A DNA stretch of 64,000 bases from Hoeflea sp. (GTDB lineage Bacteria > Pseudomonadota > Alphaproteobacteria > Rhizobiales > Rhizobiaceae): NCBI GenBank assembly GCA_019084245.1, contig JAHRFE010000028.1, positions 682,001-746,000 on the forward strand. Direction: 5' to 3'. Position numbers and translations under genes: made by a program. Below the pieces are notes generated by a model. It had not been told where the DNA came from. It saw nothing but the letters and a program-made list of their open reading frames with translations, and made no database searches. Every line of letters starts with the position of its first letter. Within the stretch, counting starts at the first letter, position 1. This document shows positions 47,019 to 55,668 of this stretch, in pieces.

Positions 47019-47258
47019 ATGAAAGACGACGAAACTGTACGCCAGGCTAAACGCGATCTCGACCGTCTCGGCGAGGAAGGCGGTTTGTCCTCGACGCCGA
47101 TCATGAAATCCGCCGCCACCGGCGTTCGGGATCATTTTGCCGCCAAGGACGCCGACAAGTCCGACAGGGTCGAGGTGTGGGGCACGCGGATCGCTCGCGG
47201 GCTGGCGCTTGTCGCCTTCATCGGTCTGGTGTTCTGGCTGGTTGGGCAGATCTCGTGA
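47019..47258 (+). CDS. Small single-pass membrane protein upstream of pdxY
   Basis: A 79-residue protein with a charged N-terminal region (KDDETVRQAKRDLDRLGEEG) and one C-terminal transmembrane helix (GLALVAFIGLVFWLVGQIS), so it is tail-anchored in form. I do not recognise a named function. GGGAG at 47006 supports the ATG at 47019, and its TGA overlaps the pdxY ATG (TGATG), strongly suggesting cotranslation and that the reading frame is real. Confidence 0.75.
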   Translation: MKDDETVRQAKRDLDRLGEEGGLSSTPIMKSAATGVRDHFAAKDADKSDRVEVWGTRIARGLALVAFIGLVFWLVGQIS

Positions 47259-48151
47259 TGACAGTTGAGCACCAGCGCAATCCCGATATCCGCCCCTCGG
47301 TTATTGTGATTTCGAGCCACGTCGTGCGCGGCTCTGTCGGCAACCGGGCGGCGGTTTTTGCGCTGGAAACGCTGGGCTTTCCCGTCTGGGCGGTGCCGAC
47401 GGTCATCCTGCCTTGGCATCCCGGTCATTCGCGGGCGACCCGGATCGTGCCGCCGCCCGAGGACTTCGCATCCTTGATGGATGATCTGTGCGGCGCGCCA
47501 TGGCTTGGCGAAGTTGGCGCGGTGCTCAGCGGATATCTGGGGGACGCCCGCCAGGCGGATGATGTCGCGCGGTTGGTCAGTGCGGTGCGCAATGCAAATC
47601 CCCAGGCGATCTACATGTGTGATCCGGTGATCGGCGATACCGGCGGACTTTATGTGCCTGAATCGGTCGCATCGGCAATCGGGACCAAACTGATCCCGAT
47701 TGCCGACATCGCCACGCCCAATGTGCACGAACTGGCGTGGCTCGCGGGTGCGCCGATGACGGATGCCGCGTCCATCATGGCGGCTGCGGAAACGCTGGGT
47801 CCGGCCCGGGTGCTGGTGACCTCTGCGCCGGCCATGATGAGCGGAAGCACCGGCAACCTGCTGGTCAGCGGCCGCCAGTCGCTGATGGCGGAACATCGGC
47901 TTATCCCCGATGCCCCGAATGGACTGGGGGATCTGATGGCGGCAACGCTGCTTGCCCGTCTGCTGGAAGGGGTGGCGGAGGAAAAGGCTTTGCAAATGGC
48001 CACCGGAGCGGTGTTTGAGATCCTCGCCAGGACAGCACGGCGCGGCGCTGATGAATTGACACTGGAAACCGATGCGCAAAGCCTGCGCACGCCGATGGCC
48101 ATGGTCAATATGCGCCATGTCCGGTCGATGGCGGACCGCAAGAAGACGTGA
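47258..48151 (+). CDS. pdxY: Pyridoxal kinase PdxY
   Basis: A 297-residue ribokinase-fold kinase that phosphorylates pyridoxal in the B6 salvage route. VISSHVVRGSVGNRAAVFAL is the substrate-binding region, YMCDPVIGDTGGLYVPE the family midsection, and PNGLGDLMAATLLARLL the catalytic loop, with Leu in place of the more usual Thr before GD. It is coupled to the small membrane protein upstream and to the DUF429 gene downstream by a four-base overlap. Confidence 0.92.
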   Translation: MTVEHQRNPDIRPSVIVISSHVVRGSVGNRAAVFALETLGFPVWAVPTVILPWHPGHSRATRIVPPPEDFASLMDDLCGAPWLGEVGAVLSGYLGDARQADDVARLVSAVRNANPQAIYMCDPVIGDTGGLYVPESVASAIGTKLIPIADIATPNVHELAWLAGAPMTDAASIMAAAETLGPARVLVTSAPAMMSGSTGNLLVSGRQSLMAEHRLIPDAPNGLGDLMAATLLARLLEGVAEEKALQMATGAVFEILARTARRGADELTLETDAQSLRTPMAMVNMRHVRSMADRKKT

Positions 48152-48897
48152 GCCAGGCCGCGCCGCCCTTGAGCCGGGTGATTGCCGGGGTCGATGGCTG
48201 CCGGGCCGGATGGATTGCGCTGGCGCTTGTCCCCGGCGATCCCCGCCCTCGGCTCATGGTTCGGGCACGTTTTGCCGATCTGGTGGATGAGCTCGGTCCC
48301 GGCGCGATCGTGGCCGTCGACATGCCGATCGGGCTGCCCGACCGGATCAGCGGTCCGGGACGGGGTCCGGAACAGGCGATACGGCCCTGTCTCGGCGCAC
48401 GGCAATCGAGCGTGTTTTCCATCCCGGCGCGCGCGGCGGTCGAGGCGACGACTTACCAAGAGGCGTGCGATCTGGCCCAGCAAACCTCCGATCCGCCGAA
48501 GAAGGTGTCCAAGCAGGCGTTCTTTCTGTTTGGCAGGATCCTTGAGATCGACCGGTTGCTGCAGGCGGATCCGGATTTGCGCGATCGCGTCTTCGAATGT
48601 CATCCCGAATTTGCCTTCTGCCGCCTCAATGGCATGGTGGCGATGGCGACCCCCAAGAAGGTCCGTGGAGCCGTTAATCCGGCAGGCGTTGCCGAACGAA
48701 AGCACTTGCTCGAGCGGCATGGCCTGGATCCGGACCTTTTTGCAGGGGGCCCGCCACGCGGGGCGGCAATGGACGATCTTCTCGACGCCGCGGTCAATCT
48801 GGTCATGGCCGGCCGTCATGCGCGCGGCCTGACTGAACCCTTTCCCGCGGAGCCCGCCCGCGACCGGCATGGGATCATGATAGCGATTCATGGATGA
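48148..48897 (+). CDS. DUF429 protein
   Basis: A 249-residue DUF429 protein with an RNase H-like fold pattern: GVDGCRAGWIA at the N-terminus, IVAVDMPIGLPD in the middle and a conserved ECHPEFAF segment. The acidic residues look like a metal site, but the activity is unknown. The GTG start overlaps the pdxY stop by four bases, so it shares its transcript. No nuclease partner lies nearby. Confidence 0.88.
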   Translation: MSQAAPPLSRVIAGVDGCRAGWIALALVPGDPRPRLMVRARFADLVDELGPGAIVAVDMPIGLPDRISGPGRGPEQAIRPCLGARQSSVFSIPARAAVEATTYQEACDLAQQTSDPPKKVSKQAFFLFGRILEIDRLLQADPDLRDRVFECHPEFAFCRLNGMVAMATPKKVRGAVNPAGVAERKHLLERHGLDPDLFAGGPPRGAAMDDLLDAAVNLVMAGRHARGLTEPFPAEPARDRHGIMIAIHG

Positions 48898-48986
48898 GCT
48901 GACGATTGCCGGCTTTTCTCTCGTTTTTAACGTTGGCAGCGTGCGAGACGCAAAAAGGTTGATTGATCTTGGCCGCTCACGCGATT

Positions 48987-49649
48987 ATGAGCGAAGCCAT
49001 GTCGAGTTTTCCTACCCGCCTTCTTGAAGGCTATCAGAGTTTCATGGACGGCCGCTACACGGCCGAGCGCCAGCGTTACCGGGACCTCGCCGAGAGTGGT
49101 CAGGAGCCGCACACGCTGGTGATTGCCTGTTGCGATTCCCGCGCCGCGCCCGAAACCATCTTTGATTGCGGTCCCGGCGAATTGTTCGTGGTTCGCAATG
49201 TGGCCAATCTGGTGCCGCCCTATGCGCCCGACACCAACTATCACGCCACCTCCGCCGCTCTGGAATTCGCCGTTCAGTCGCTGAAGATCCGGCAGATCGT
49301 GGTGATGGGCCATGGCCGTTGCGGCGGCATCAAGGCAGCGCTTGATCCGAATGCGTCTCCTCTCTCGCCGGGTGATTTCATCGGACAGTGGATGGGCTTG
49401 CTCAAACCGGCGGCGCAGCAGATCCAGGATAGCCAGTTGATGACCGGCGGCGAACGCCAGGTCGCGCTCGAACGGATCTCGATCCGCAATTCGCTTTCGA
49501 ATTTGCGGACATTCCCCTGCGTCAAGATCCTTGAGGATCGCGGCAGGATGGCGTTGCACGGTGCATGGTTTGACATTTCGACCGGTGAATTGTGGGTCAT
49601 GGACCCCAAAACCGGTGATTTTTTCAGGCCTGACCCCGGGCTTGCTTGA
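48987..49649 (+). CDS. Beta-class carbonic anhydrase
   Basis: A 220-residue enzyme interconverting CO2 and bicarbonate. Zinc ligands are C49 in ACCDSR (with the Asp-Arg dyad D50/R52), H109 and C112 in GHGRCGG. The start is uncertain: TTG 48963, ATG 48987 and ATG 48999 are in frame; GAGCGAAG lies just before 48999. It follows the DUF429 gene by 89 bp, with no visible promoter. Confidence 0.9.
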   Translation: MSEAMSSFPTRLLEGYQSFMDGRYTAERQRYRDLAESGQEPHTLVIACCDSRAAPETIFDCGPGELFVVRNVANLVPPYAPDTNYHATSAALEFAVQSLKIRQIVVMGHGRCGGIKAALDPNASPLSPGDFIGQWMGLLKPAAQQIQDSQLMTGGERQVALERISIRNSLSNLRTFPCVKILEDRGRMALHGAWFDISTGELWVMDPKTGDFFRPDPGLA

Positions 49650-49728
49650 CAGCCGGCCACGCTCTCCGCTTCCATGGACTCATCAACGCCTCGCGCTTCA
49701 TTGAATGCGCCTTGTTTGGGAGCCCAAG

Positions 49729-50151
49729 ATGAGTGCAATACGGCCCTTGATTGCAGCCCTGGCCCTTGCCGTGGCGCTGAGCGGTTCCACTGCTGTTGCG
49801 CAAACCCCTCTTCTCGAGCGGTGGTATACGGCGATGTTTGACGTCAATCGCGTGGCGATCGCCGATCTGCTCGCAGATGACGCGGTCGTCACGCTTGAGG
49901 ATCTTGGCATATCCCAGACCAAGGCCGAGTACCTGGAAGCGCTCGACGAATGGGAAGACATCGTCAAGACGGCCAATTTCGCCTGGCAAGTCGAAGAAGA
50001 CGCCACGGCTGATGACACCAGGGCCACCGTCCTGGTCTGCTATCAATTCCCGGACAACGAGTTGATGATCCGCGAGGCTTTCACGTTTCGCGACGGAAAA
50101 ATCATCAGCAGTGTCCAGACCACAGTCAGCGACAGCTGCGAAGATTTCTGA
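49729..50151 (+). CDS. Secreted NTF2/SnoaL-like protein
   Basis: A 140-residue exported protein. The signal peptide PLIAALALAVALSGSTAVA ends near AQ-TP. The mature part, starting LERWYTAMFDVNRVAIADLL, looks like an NTF2-like cone fold (LLADDAVVTLEDLG, REAFTFRDGKIIS). No catalytic residue set is evident. GGGAG at 49718 selects ATG 49729 over the in-frame ATG at 49705. It converges on the lytic transglycosylase gene with a 20-bp gap. Confidence 0.75.
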   Translation: MSAIRPLIAALALAVALSGSTAVAQTPLLERWYTAMFDVNRVAIADLLADDAVVTLEDLGISQTKAEYLEALDEWEDIVKTANFAWQVEEDATADDTRATVLVCYQFPDNELMIREAFTFRDGKIISSVQTTVSDSCEDF

Positions 50152-50171
50152 ATCCATCCCGGCACGTAGGA

Positions 50172-50990
50172 TCAGCCGTCGATTTCGGCCCCGATCGCGG
50201 CGATGGCTTTTTGATAGACCCCCGCGGCATTCCACCCCTGGATCGCACGGAAATTGGCTTGGCCCGGCTGATATCCGCCGCCCCGGCTCCAGCCGTGTCC
50301 ACGCAGAAAATTGGCTGTCGAAGCCAGCGCATCGGCGGTTGATGCCAGATTGACGCTGCCATTGCGGTCGCCGTCCACGCCAAACCGCACCACATTGGCG
50401 GGCAGGAACTGGGTCTGGCCGATTTCGCCATGGGCGGCGCCCTTGAAATCCGGGCTCAGCCAGCCTTTCTGGATCAGCTGAAGCAGAGCGTAGAGCTGTT
50501 CGGTAAAGAAGGCCGACCGTCGGCAATCATAGGCCAGTGTCGCGACCGCCGAGACGGTGTGCTGGTTTCCGGAGAAGGCGCCGAAGCCCGATTCCATGCC
50601 CCAGATCGCAATCAATGGCCCTGCCGGCACCCCGTAGGTTTTCTCAAGGGCGGCAAACAGCCCGGCATTTTGTTGCTTGAGTCGCTTGCCCTTTGAAATG
50701 ATCGTGGATGCGCCGCGTTTTTGCATGAACTGTTCAAAGGACAGCTTGAAGCTTTTCTGATTGCGATCGGCTGAAATGGTCTTGGTGGCATACCGTGCGT
50801 TCTTGAAGGCACTATCAAGGGTGCGCTGCGAAATGCCTGCCCGTGCCGCTTCCTGCTTGAACTGCTGGACCCAGGCCTCAAACCCGCTCGCGGTGTTGCC
50901 GCACTGCGCGGCCTGCGCCGTCGTGCCCAGTCCGAAGGTCATGAGCGCTGCAACACCCAATGCTGCCAGTCTTTGACGATTGCCATTCAT
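50172..50990 (-). CDS. Secreted MltB-like lytic murein transglycosylase
   Basis: A 272-residue SLT-2/MltB-type transglycosylase. A signal peptide ends near TAQA-AQC. The catalytic Glu is E133 in IWGMESGFGAFSG; GEIGQTQFLPANVVRFGVDG is the family substrate-binding loop. No C-terminal peptidoglycan-binding domain is present. Upstream in-frame codons reach 51308 across the asd terminator and are not supported; ATG 50990 gives the signal peptide. Confidence 0.92.
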   Translation of the reverse strand: MNGNRQRLAALGVAALMTFGLGTTAQAAQCGNTASGFEAWVQQFKQEAARAGISQRTLDSAFKNARYATKTISADRNQKSFKLSFEQFMQKRGASTIISKGKRLKQQNAGLFAALEKTYGVPAGPLIAIWGMESGFGAFSGNQHTVSAVATLAYDCRRSAFFTEQLYALLQLIQKGWLSPDFKGAAHGEIGQTQFLPANVVRFGVDGDRNGSVNLASTADALASTANFLRGHGWSRGGGYQPGQANFRAIQGWNAAGVYQKAIAAIGAEIDG

Positions 50991-51076
50991 GCTGTTGAGC
51001 CCTTTGCCACGTAAAACCGGTCCTTTGCTGACTCTGCCAGCGATTCGGGAAAAAGTCACGGTCCCCCGCAGGACCA

Positions 51077-51107
51077 AAACCCTCGCCATTGGTGCCAATG
51101 GCGAGGG
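51077..51107 (-). terminator. Intrinsic terminator of asd
   Basis: Perfect 13-base arms at 51080-51092 and 51095-51107 form a hairpin with a two-base nominal loop. On the minus strand the stem is followed by TTTT (51079-51076) and it lies 24 bases after the asd stop, ahead of the transglycosylase gene. It is a good intrinsic terminator for asd. Confidence 0.85.
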
Positions 51108-51130
51108 CTCGGAGATTGTTCCTGCCTGAA

Positions 51131-52162
51131 TCAGGCCGCGAGGCGCGGCTTGATCAGGCGGCGGTTGAGCAGAAGCTCCGCGATCTGGATGGTGTTGAGG
51201 GCTGCACCCTTGCGCAGATTGTCGGACACCACCCAGATATTGAGGCCGTTTTCGACGGTGGCGTCTTCGCGAATGCGCGAAATGAAGGTCGCGTCTTCGC
51301 CGGCGCATTCATAGGGCGTGATGTAGCCGCCGTCCTCGTGCTTGTCGATCACCTGGCATCCGGGCGCGTCGCGCAGGATATCACGGGCTTCCTCGGCGCT
51401 GATCTCGTTTTCAAACTCGATATTGACGGATTCGGAATGGCCGATGAACACCGGCACGCGCACGGCGGTGCAGGTGACCCTGATCTTCGGATCGAGGATC
51501 TTCTTGGTTTCGGCCAGCACCTTCCATTCTTCCTTGGTGTAGCCATCCTCCATGAACTCATCGATATGCGGGATGACATTGAAAGCGATGCGCTTGGTGA
51601 ACTTCTTGTTCGAGATCGGGTCGGCGACAAACACGGCCCGGGTCTGGTTGAACAGCTCATCCATCCCGTCCTTGCCGGCGCCGGAAACCGACTGATAGGT
51701 GGAGATCACCAGACGCTTGATCCTGGCATGGTCATGCAGCGGCTTGAGCGCCACCACCAGCTGGGCCGTAGAACAGTTCGGGTTGGCGATGATATTGCGC
51801 TTGGTGTAGCCGGAAATCGCGTCCGGGTTCACTTCCGGCACGATCAGCGGCACATCGGCGTCGTAGCGCCAGGCCGAGGAATTGTCGATGACGATGCAGC
51901 CTTGCGCGCCGATCTTGGGCGACCATTTCTTGGAGACCGCGCCGCCGGCTGACATCAGGCAGATGTCGGTGTCGGAAAAATCATAGGTTTCGAGGTTCTT
52001 GACCTTCAGGGTCTTGTCGCCGAAGGACACTTCGGTGCCGACCGAACGGCTTGAAGCGAGCGCCACGACTTCGCTGACAGGGAAGGCGCGCTCTGCAAGG
52101 ATATTGAGCATTTCGCGGCCGACATTGCCTGTCGCCCCGGCGATTGCGATTTTGAAACCCAT
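51131..52162 (-). CDS. asd: Aspartate-semialdehyde dehydrogenase
   Basis: A 343-residue NADP enzyme producing aspartate semialdehyde, the branch point to lysine, diaminopimelate, threonine and methionine. GATGNVG is at 9-15, the catalytic Cys is C130 in NPNCSTAQL, and the active-site region with QSVSGAGKDGMDEL follows. The ATG at 52162 has AGGAG at 52177-52173 and lies in a leader with alternative hairpins. A strong terminator follows it. Confidence 0.97.
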   Translation of the reverse strand: MGFKIAIAGATGNVGREMLNILAERAFPVSEVVALASSRSVGTEVSFGDKTLKVKNLETYDFSDTDICLMSAGGAVSKKWSPKIGAQGCIVIDNSSAWRYDADVPLIVPEVNPDAISGYTKRNIIANPNCSTAQLVVALKPLHDHARIKRLVISTYQSVSGAGKDGMDELFNQTRAVFVADPISNKKFTKRIAFNVIPHIDEFMEDGYTKEEWKVLAETKKILDPKIRVTCTAVRVPVFIGHSESVNIEFENEISAEEARDILRDAPGCQVIDKHEDGGYITPYECAGEDATFISRIREDATVENGLNIWVVSDNLRKGAALNTIQIAELLLNRRLIKPRLAA

Positions 52163-52240
52163 GGTTCCCGTGCTCCTCTCTCCCCTTGTTAGCGGTCAAG
52201 CGCCACTCTTCCCGCCCCGGGGAGAGTGAGGGGCGGAACG
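52163..52240 (-). promoter_or_regulatory. asd leader with competing hairpins near the ribosome-binding site
   Basis: Plus-strand positions: CCGCCCC (52212-52218) can pair with GGGGCGG (52230-52236), or CACTCTTCCC (52204-52213) with GGGGAGAGTG (52219-52228) with one mismatch; these exclude each other. In the asd transcript the second element contains CUCUCCCC, which can also pair with GGGGAGAG (52185-52178) beside the ribosome-binding site. This geometry fits translation or attenuation control, but no ligand or protein is identified. Confidence 0.35.
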
Positions 52241-52367
52241 GGTCAGATCGTGGTTTTGGTCTTGATCGTGGTGCGCATGGTGGCGGTGTTTTGATGGAAC
52301 TGCGCACAAATGTCAATTGGCCGCCAATCCGGACTTCAAGCGGAGGGAGATGATCCCGCCGAGCGCA

Positions 52368-52865
52368 TCAAGGTCTTCTGGATGTCATGGTCTGCCGGAT
52401 ATATTTGACAGCCGAGCGATAGTGGCTGGGTCCTGCGGCTTCCGCCCAGCGGCCTGGCGTCCAGGCGTTATTGGCGCCCTTCATCGGGCCGCCATAGAGA
52501 TCGGCATTGTCGTGGCTGCGGATGAATTCGAGCAATTGCGCATGATTGTCTGACAACAACTGTCTGACTTCACGCCAACTCAGTCCGGACTGGCTGCGGC
52601 GCAGTTCGGCATTATAGGCCTTCAGCTGGTTCCATTTGTAGCCCGGCGCCGGAAAGAAGACCGGTTTCCCGGCGATGCCGTCGGCATACCAGCCAAGAAA
52701 CAGGCCGATCCAGTGGGCGCGATGCCCGATGACATCCTTGATCGAGGTGTCATCGAGGTCCTTTATGACAGCCTCGGCGTCGGACATATCGGCGATCAAG
52801 ACATCAAGCTTGCCATATTCCTTTTGCGTTGCCGCCAAGAGTTCGTCTTTGGAATGTGCGGGCAT
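52368..52865 (-). CDS. ClbS/DfsB-family four-helix bundle protein
   Basis: A 165-residue helical protein. MPAHSKDELLAATQKEYGKL, the HRAHWIGLFLGWYADG segment and GYKWNQLKAYN are typical of ClbS/DfsB proteins. ClbS itself protects colibactin producers by hydrolysing the cyclopropane warhead; most relatives, including this one, have no known substrate. No colibactin-type genes are present. AGGAG upstream supports ATG 52865 over an in-frame start at 52889. Confidence 0.8.
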   Translation of the reverse strand: MPAHSKDELLAATQKEYGKLDVLIADMSDAEAVIKDLDDTSIKDVIGHRAHWIGLFLGWYADGIAGKPVFFPAPGYKWNQLKAYNAELRRSQSGLSWREVRQLLSDNHAQLLEFIRSHDNADLYGGPMKGANNAWTPGRWAEAAGPSHYRSAVKYIRQTMTSRRP

Positions 52866-53005
52866 ATATCGCTCTCCTGAGCATACCATGTCTTCCTTGT
52901 GACGCCGCGGCCTTGATGGAGATCAACATCCCGGCATTGCCGGGTTGCATGCTCATCCTCCGTCATGCCGTTTTGGGTCGCAATGCGGCCCGGTTGCACG
53001 GAGAG

Positions 53006-53842
53006 TCACACCATCTTTCGCGTGGAGCCGGAGACCCGGATCGAGCTGCCCGGTTCATCGGTGAACTCCGCTTCGATGCGTGATTTGGCCCCCATATCCT
53101 CACCCTGGATGATCTCGATCCTGTTGCCGTGCCGCCATTTGAGATCGCGCAGGTATCCGGCAAAAGCCGCGGCGGCGGCCCCTGTCGCGGGATCTTCCAG
53201 CACCCCGCCCGAGGCAAAGGCGTTGCGCGCGTCAAACTCGGTGTCGCTTCTCACATGAACCAGCATGATGGTAACAAGGCCGTGGTCGCGCATCAGCGCG
53301 CGGCCTGCGTCAAGCTCATAGGTCATGGCGGCAAGATCACGGCGATGCTTGAGCGCCAACACCAGATGATCCGCGCCGGCATGGATTTCGGCCGGCGGAA
53401 GCGCCGGATCGAGTTGATCCGTGCCGTAGCCGAACAAGGCGAGAGTCTGATCAACAAGGTCCAACCGGGCAGCAGCGCTGCGCGTCGGCGGTGACTGGAG
53501 CGCGGCCCTGTATCCGGAAGCCGTGGCTTCCGCCTCGACGGTGATTTCGGCGGAATTGAGCCGCAATGCAAACCGTCCCTCTCCGGCATGAGCGGCAAGG
53601 GCCGCGCCGAGGGCAATGGTGGCATGGCCGCAGAAGGGTACTTCCGATTCCGGCGAGAAATAGCGAACCCGCCACCGGTCCGCCGCGCCATCGGGCATGG
53701 CGAAAGCCGTTTCGGAATAGCCGACCTCCATCGCGATCCGGCGCATCTCCGCCTCATCGGGAAAATGGTCGGCTATCACGATGCCGGCCGGATTGCCGCC
53801 CGCTCCGGCGTCTGAAAAGGCGGCAATGCGCTGAATGGTCAT
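53006..53842 (-). CDS. PhzF-family isomerase/epimerase-like protein
   Basis: A 278-residue protein of the PhzF superfamily (diaminopimelate epimerase fold). The catalytic glutamate is E44 in GYSETAFAMP; FSPESEVPFCGHATIALG and DPATGAAAAAFAGYL match the two conserved loops. No phenazine genes are present, so it is a PhzF homolog with unknown substrate. It is divergent from an Lrp-type regulator across 129 bp, the usual arrangement for a regulator and its target. Confidence 0.9.
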   Translation of the reverse strand: MTIQRIAAFSDAGAGGNPAGIVIADHFPDEAEMRRIAMEVGYSETAFAMPDGAADRWRVRYFSPESEVPFCGHATIALGAALAAHAGEGRFALRLNSAEITVEAEATASGYRAALQSPPTRSAAARLDLVDQTLALFGYGTDQLDPALPPAEIHAGADHLVLALKHRRDLAAMTYELDAGRALMRDHGLVTIMLVHVRSDTEFDARNAFASGGVLEDPATGAAAAAFAGYLRDLKWRHGNRIEIIQGEDMGAKSRIEAEFTDEPGSSIRVSGSTRKMV

Positions 53843-53971
53843 GTCGGTTCCCTTCCTCTCAAGTCCGGCCCTGAGAATAACGGACCTTTACCCCGCTGGC
53901 CTTGAAATATCTTAGGGAAGACGCATAATTCTGGTCGAAATTCGAACCCAGATGATGGCACGGGCTTGAAA

Positions 53972-54406
53972 ATGAATATCGATGAGAAAGATCGCCTGAT
54001 TCTCAAACTGTTGAGCGACAATGCCTGGATGCCGGTCACCGAGCTTGCCGGGAAGGTCGGTCTGTCGGGCCCGTCAACCAGCGAGCGGATACGGCGGCTG
54101 GAGAACAACGGGATCATATCGCGGTTCACCGTTGAACTGGATCTTGCGGCGCTGGGCTATCCGCTGCAAGCCATTGTCCGGATCAAGCCCAGGCCCGGCA
54201 ACATGCACATTGTCGAGGACATGATCCTGAGCAATCCAGGATTTCTCGACTGCGACAAGGTGACCGGCGACGATTGCTTTGTCGCACGGCTGGCGCTGCG
54301 CTCGATCGCCGATCTCGATCCCATTCTGCTGCCTTTCCACGAGAAGGCGGAAACGAACACCGCAATCGTCAAGTCATCGCCGTTGCGGAGCCGGATTCCT
54401 GTTTGA
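53972..54406 (+). CDS. Lrp/AsnC-family transcriptional regulator
   Basis: A 144-residue regulator. The winged HTH is at about 3-60 (IDEKDRLILKLLSDNAWMPV, with recognition helix SGPSTSERIRRLE), followed by the RAM effector domain from about 63. Such proteins often sense amino acids. The ATG at 53972 is preferred over an in-frame TTG at 53966. It probably regulates the divergent PhzF gene; its possible operators lie in the 53843-53971 gap, where I see no clear dyad. Confidence 0.88.
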   Translation: MNIDEKDRLILKLLSDNAWMPVTELAGKVGLSGPSTSERIRRLENNGIISRFTVELDLAALGYPLQAIVRIKPRPGNMHIVEDMILSNPGFLDCDKVTGDDCFVARLALRSIADLDPILLPFHEKAETNTAIVKSSPLRSRIPV

Positions 54407-54419
54407 TTGGCACATGACA

Positions 54420-54448
54420 AAACCGGCCCGGAAGTTCCGGACCGGTTT
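54420..54448. terminator. Bidirectional terminator between an Lrp gene and leuB
   Basis: Arms 54420-54433 and 54435-54448 pair with one mismatch (C54427/A54441) around G54434; outer parts are AAACCGG and CCGGTTT, inner parts CCGGAA and TTCCGG. With the A-run on the left and T-run on the right it can serve both convergent genes. Confidence 0.8.
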
Positions 54449-54474
54449 GGTAGGCTCTTTGCCGACAGGCTGCC

Positions 54475-55578
54475 TCAGCCGGCGTAGGCGGCGAGGATTT
54501 CGTCACCCATTTCGGCCGTGGTGATCTGCTGGCAGCCATCGGACATGATGTCGGCGGTGCGCAGGCCCTTGTCCAGAACCGTGGCGATGGCCGCTTCGAG
54601 CCGGTCGGCTTCCGCCACCATGTTGAAGGAATAGCGCAGGCACATGGCAAAGGACGCGATCATGGCGATCGGGTTGGCGATGCCCTGACCGGCGATGTCG
54701 GGAGCCGAGCCGTGCACCGGCTCGTAGAGTGCCTTGCGCTTGCCGGTCTTCGGATCCGGCGCGCCGAGCGAGGCCGAAGGCAGCATGCCAAGCGAACCGG
54801 TGAGCATCGCGGCCACGTCCGAGAGCATGTCTCCGAACAGGTTGTCGGTGACGATGACGTCGAACTGCTTGGGCCAGCGCACCAGTTGCATGCCGCCGGC
54901 GTCGGCCAGCATGTGGCTCAGCTTGACGTCGGAGAAGCGTTCCTTGTGGGTGGCGGTCACCACCTCGTTCCACAAAACGCCGGATTTCATGACGTTGCGC
55001 TTTTCCATCGAGCAGACTTCGTTGCGGCGGGTGCGCGCCAGCTCAAAGGCAACCGCCGAGATGCGCTCGATCTCGTAGGTGTCGTAGACTTGGGTGTCGA
55101 TGCCGCGCTTCTGGCCATTGCCGAGATCGATGATCTCCTTGGGTTCGCCGAAATAGACGCCGCCGGTGAGTTCGCGCACGATCAGGATGTCGAGGCCTTC
55201 GACCACGTCCTGCTTGAGCGAGGACGAGCCGGCCAGTGCCGGATAGCAGATCGCCGGCCGCAGATTGGCGAACAGCTCCATGTCTTTCCTCAGTCGCAGC
55301 AGGCCGGCTTCAGGACGGACCTCATAGGGTACATCGTCCCACTTGGGCCCGCCAACGGCGCCAAACAGCACAGCATCCGCCGCCATCGCCTTTTCCATGT
55401 CGGCGTCAGAGATCGCCTGACCATGGGCGTCATAGGCGGATCCGCCAACCAGTCCTTCATCAATGACGAAGCCTGCGGCTTCCTTTTCATTCATCAGGGC
55501 GATGATCTTGCGGACCTCAGTCATGGCTTCCGGGCCGATACCGTCGCCTGGGAGAAGGAAGAGAGTGCGTGTTGCCAT
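54475..55578 (-). CDS. leuB: 3-isopropylmalate dehydrogenase
   Basis: A 367-residue NAD enzyme for the third leucine-pathway step. [15 protein letters not shown] at the N-terminus, [11 protein letters not shown] and the Mg-binding [19 protein letters not shown] are the family signatures. In-frame codons continue to 56175, overlapping the M23 peptidase gene on the other strand, but ATG 55578 ([13 protein letters not shown]) is the natural start. leuD is about 2.7 kb upstream on the same strand with three other genes between. Confidence 0.97.
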   Translation of the reverse strand: MATRTLFLLPGDGIGPEAMTEVRKIIALMNEKEAAGFVIDEGLVGGSAYDAHGQAISDADMEKAMAADAVLFGAVGGPKWDDVPYEVRPEAGLLRLRKDMELFANLRPAICYPALAGSSSLKQDVVEGLDILIVRELTGGVYFGEPKEIIDLGNGQKRGIDTQVYDTYEIERISAVAFELARTRRNEVCSMEKRNVMKSGVLWNEVVTATHKERFSDVKLSHMLADAGGMQLVRWPKQFDVIVTDNLFGDMLSDVAAMLTGSLGMLPSASLGAPDPKTGKRKALYEPVHGSAPDIAGQGIANPIAMIASFAMCLRYSFNMVAEADRLEAAIATVLDKGLRTADIMSDGCQQITTAEMGDEILAAYAG

Positions 55579-55668
55579 TTTGAAGTCCCCGGAGCAAAAT
55601 CGAAAAGATGAAGCGTCCTTAAACACCCTTCGGAGGGTTTTCAACTGTCTGGGCTGTTCACATGCATT

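Noticed and set aside
52368-53842. ClbS-like and PhzF-like genes as part of a secondary-metabolite cluster
   Set aside because: No synthase, tailoring enzyme or transporter set is present; both belong to broad families common in ordinary genomes.
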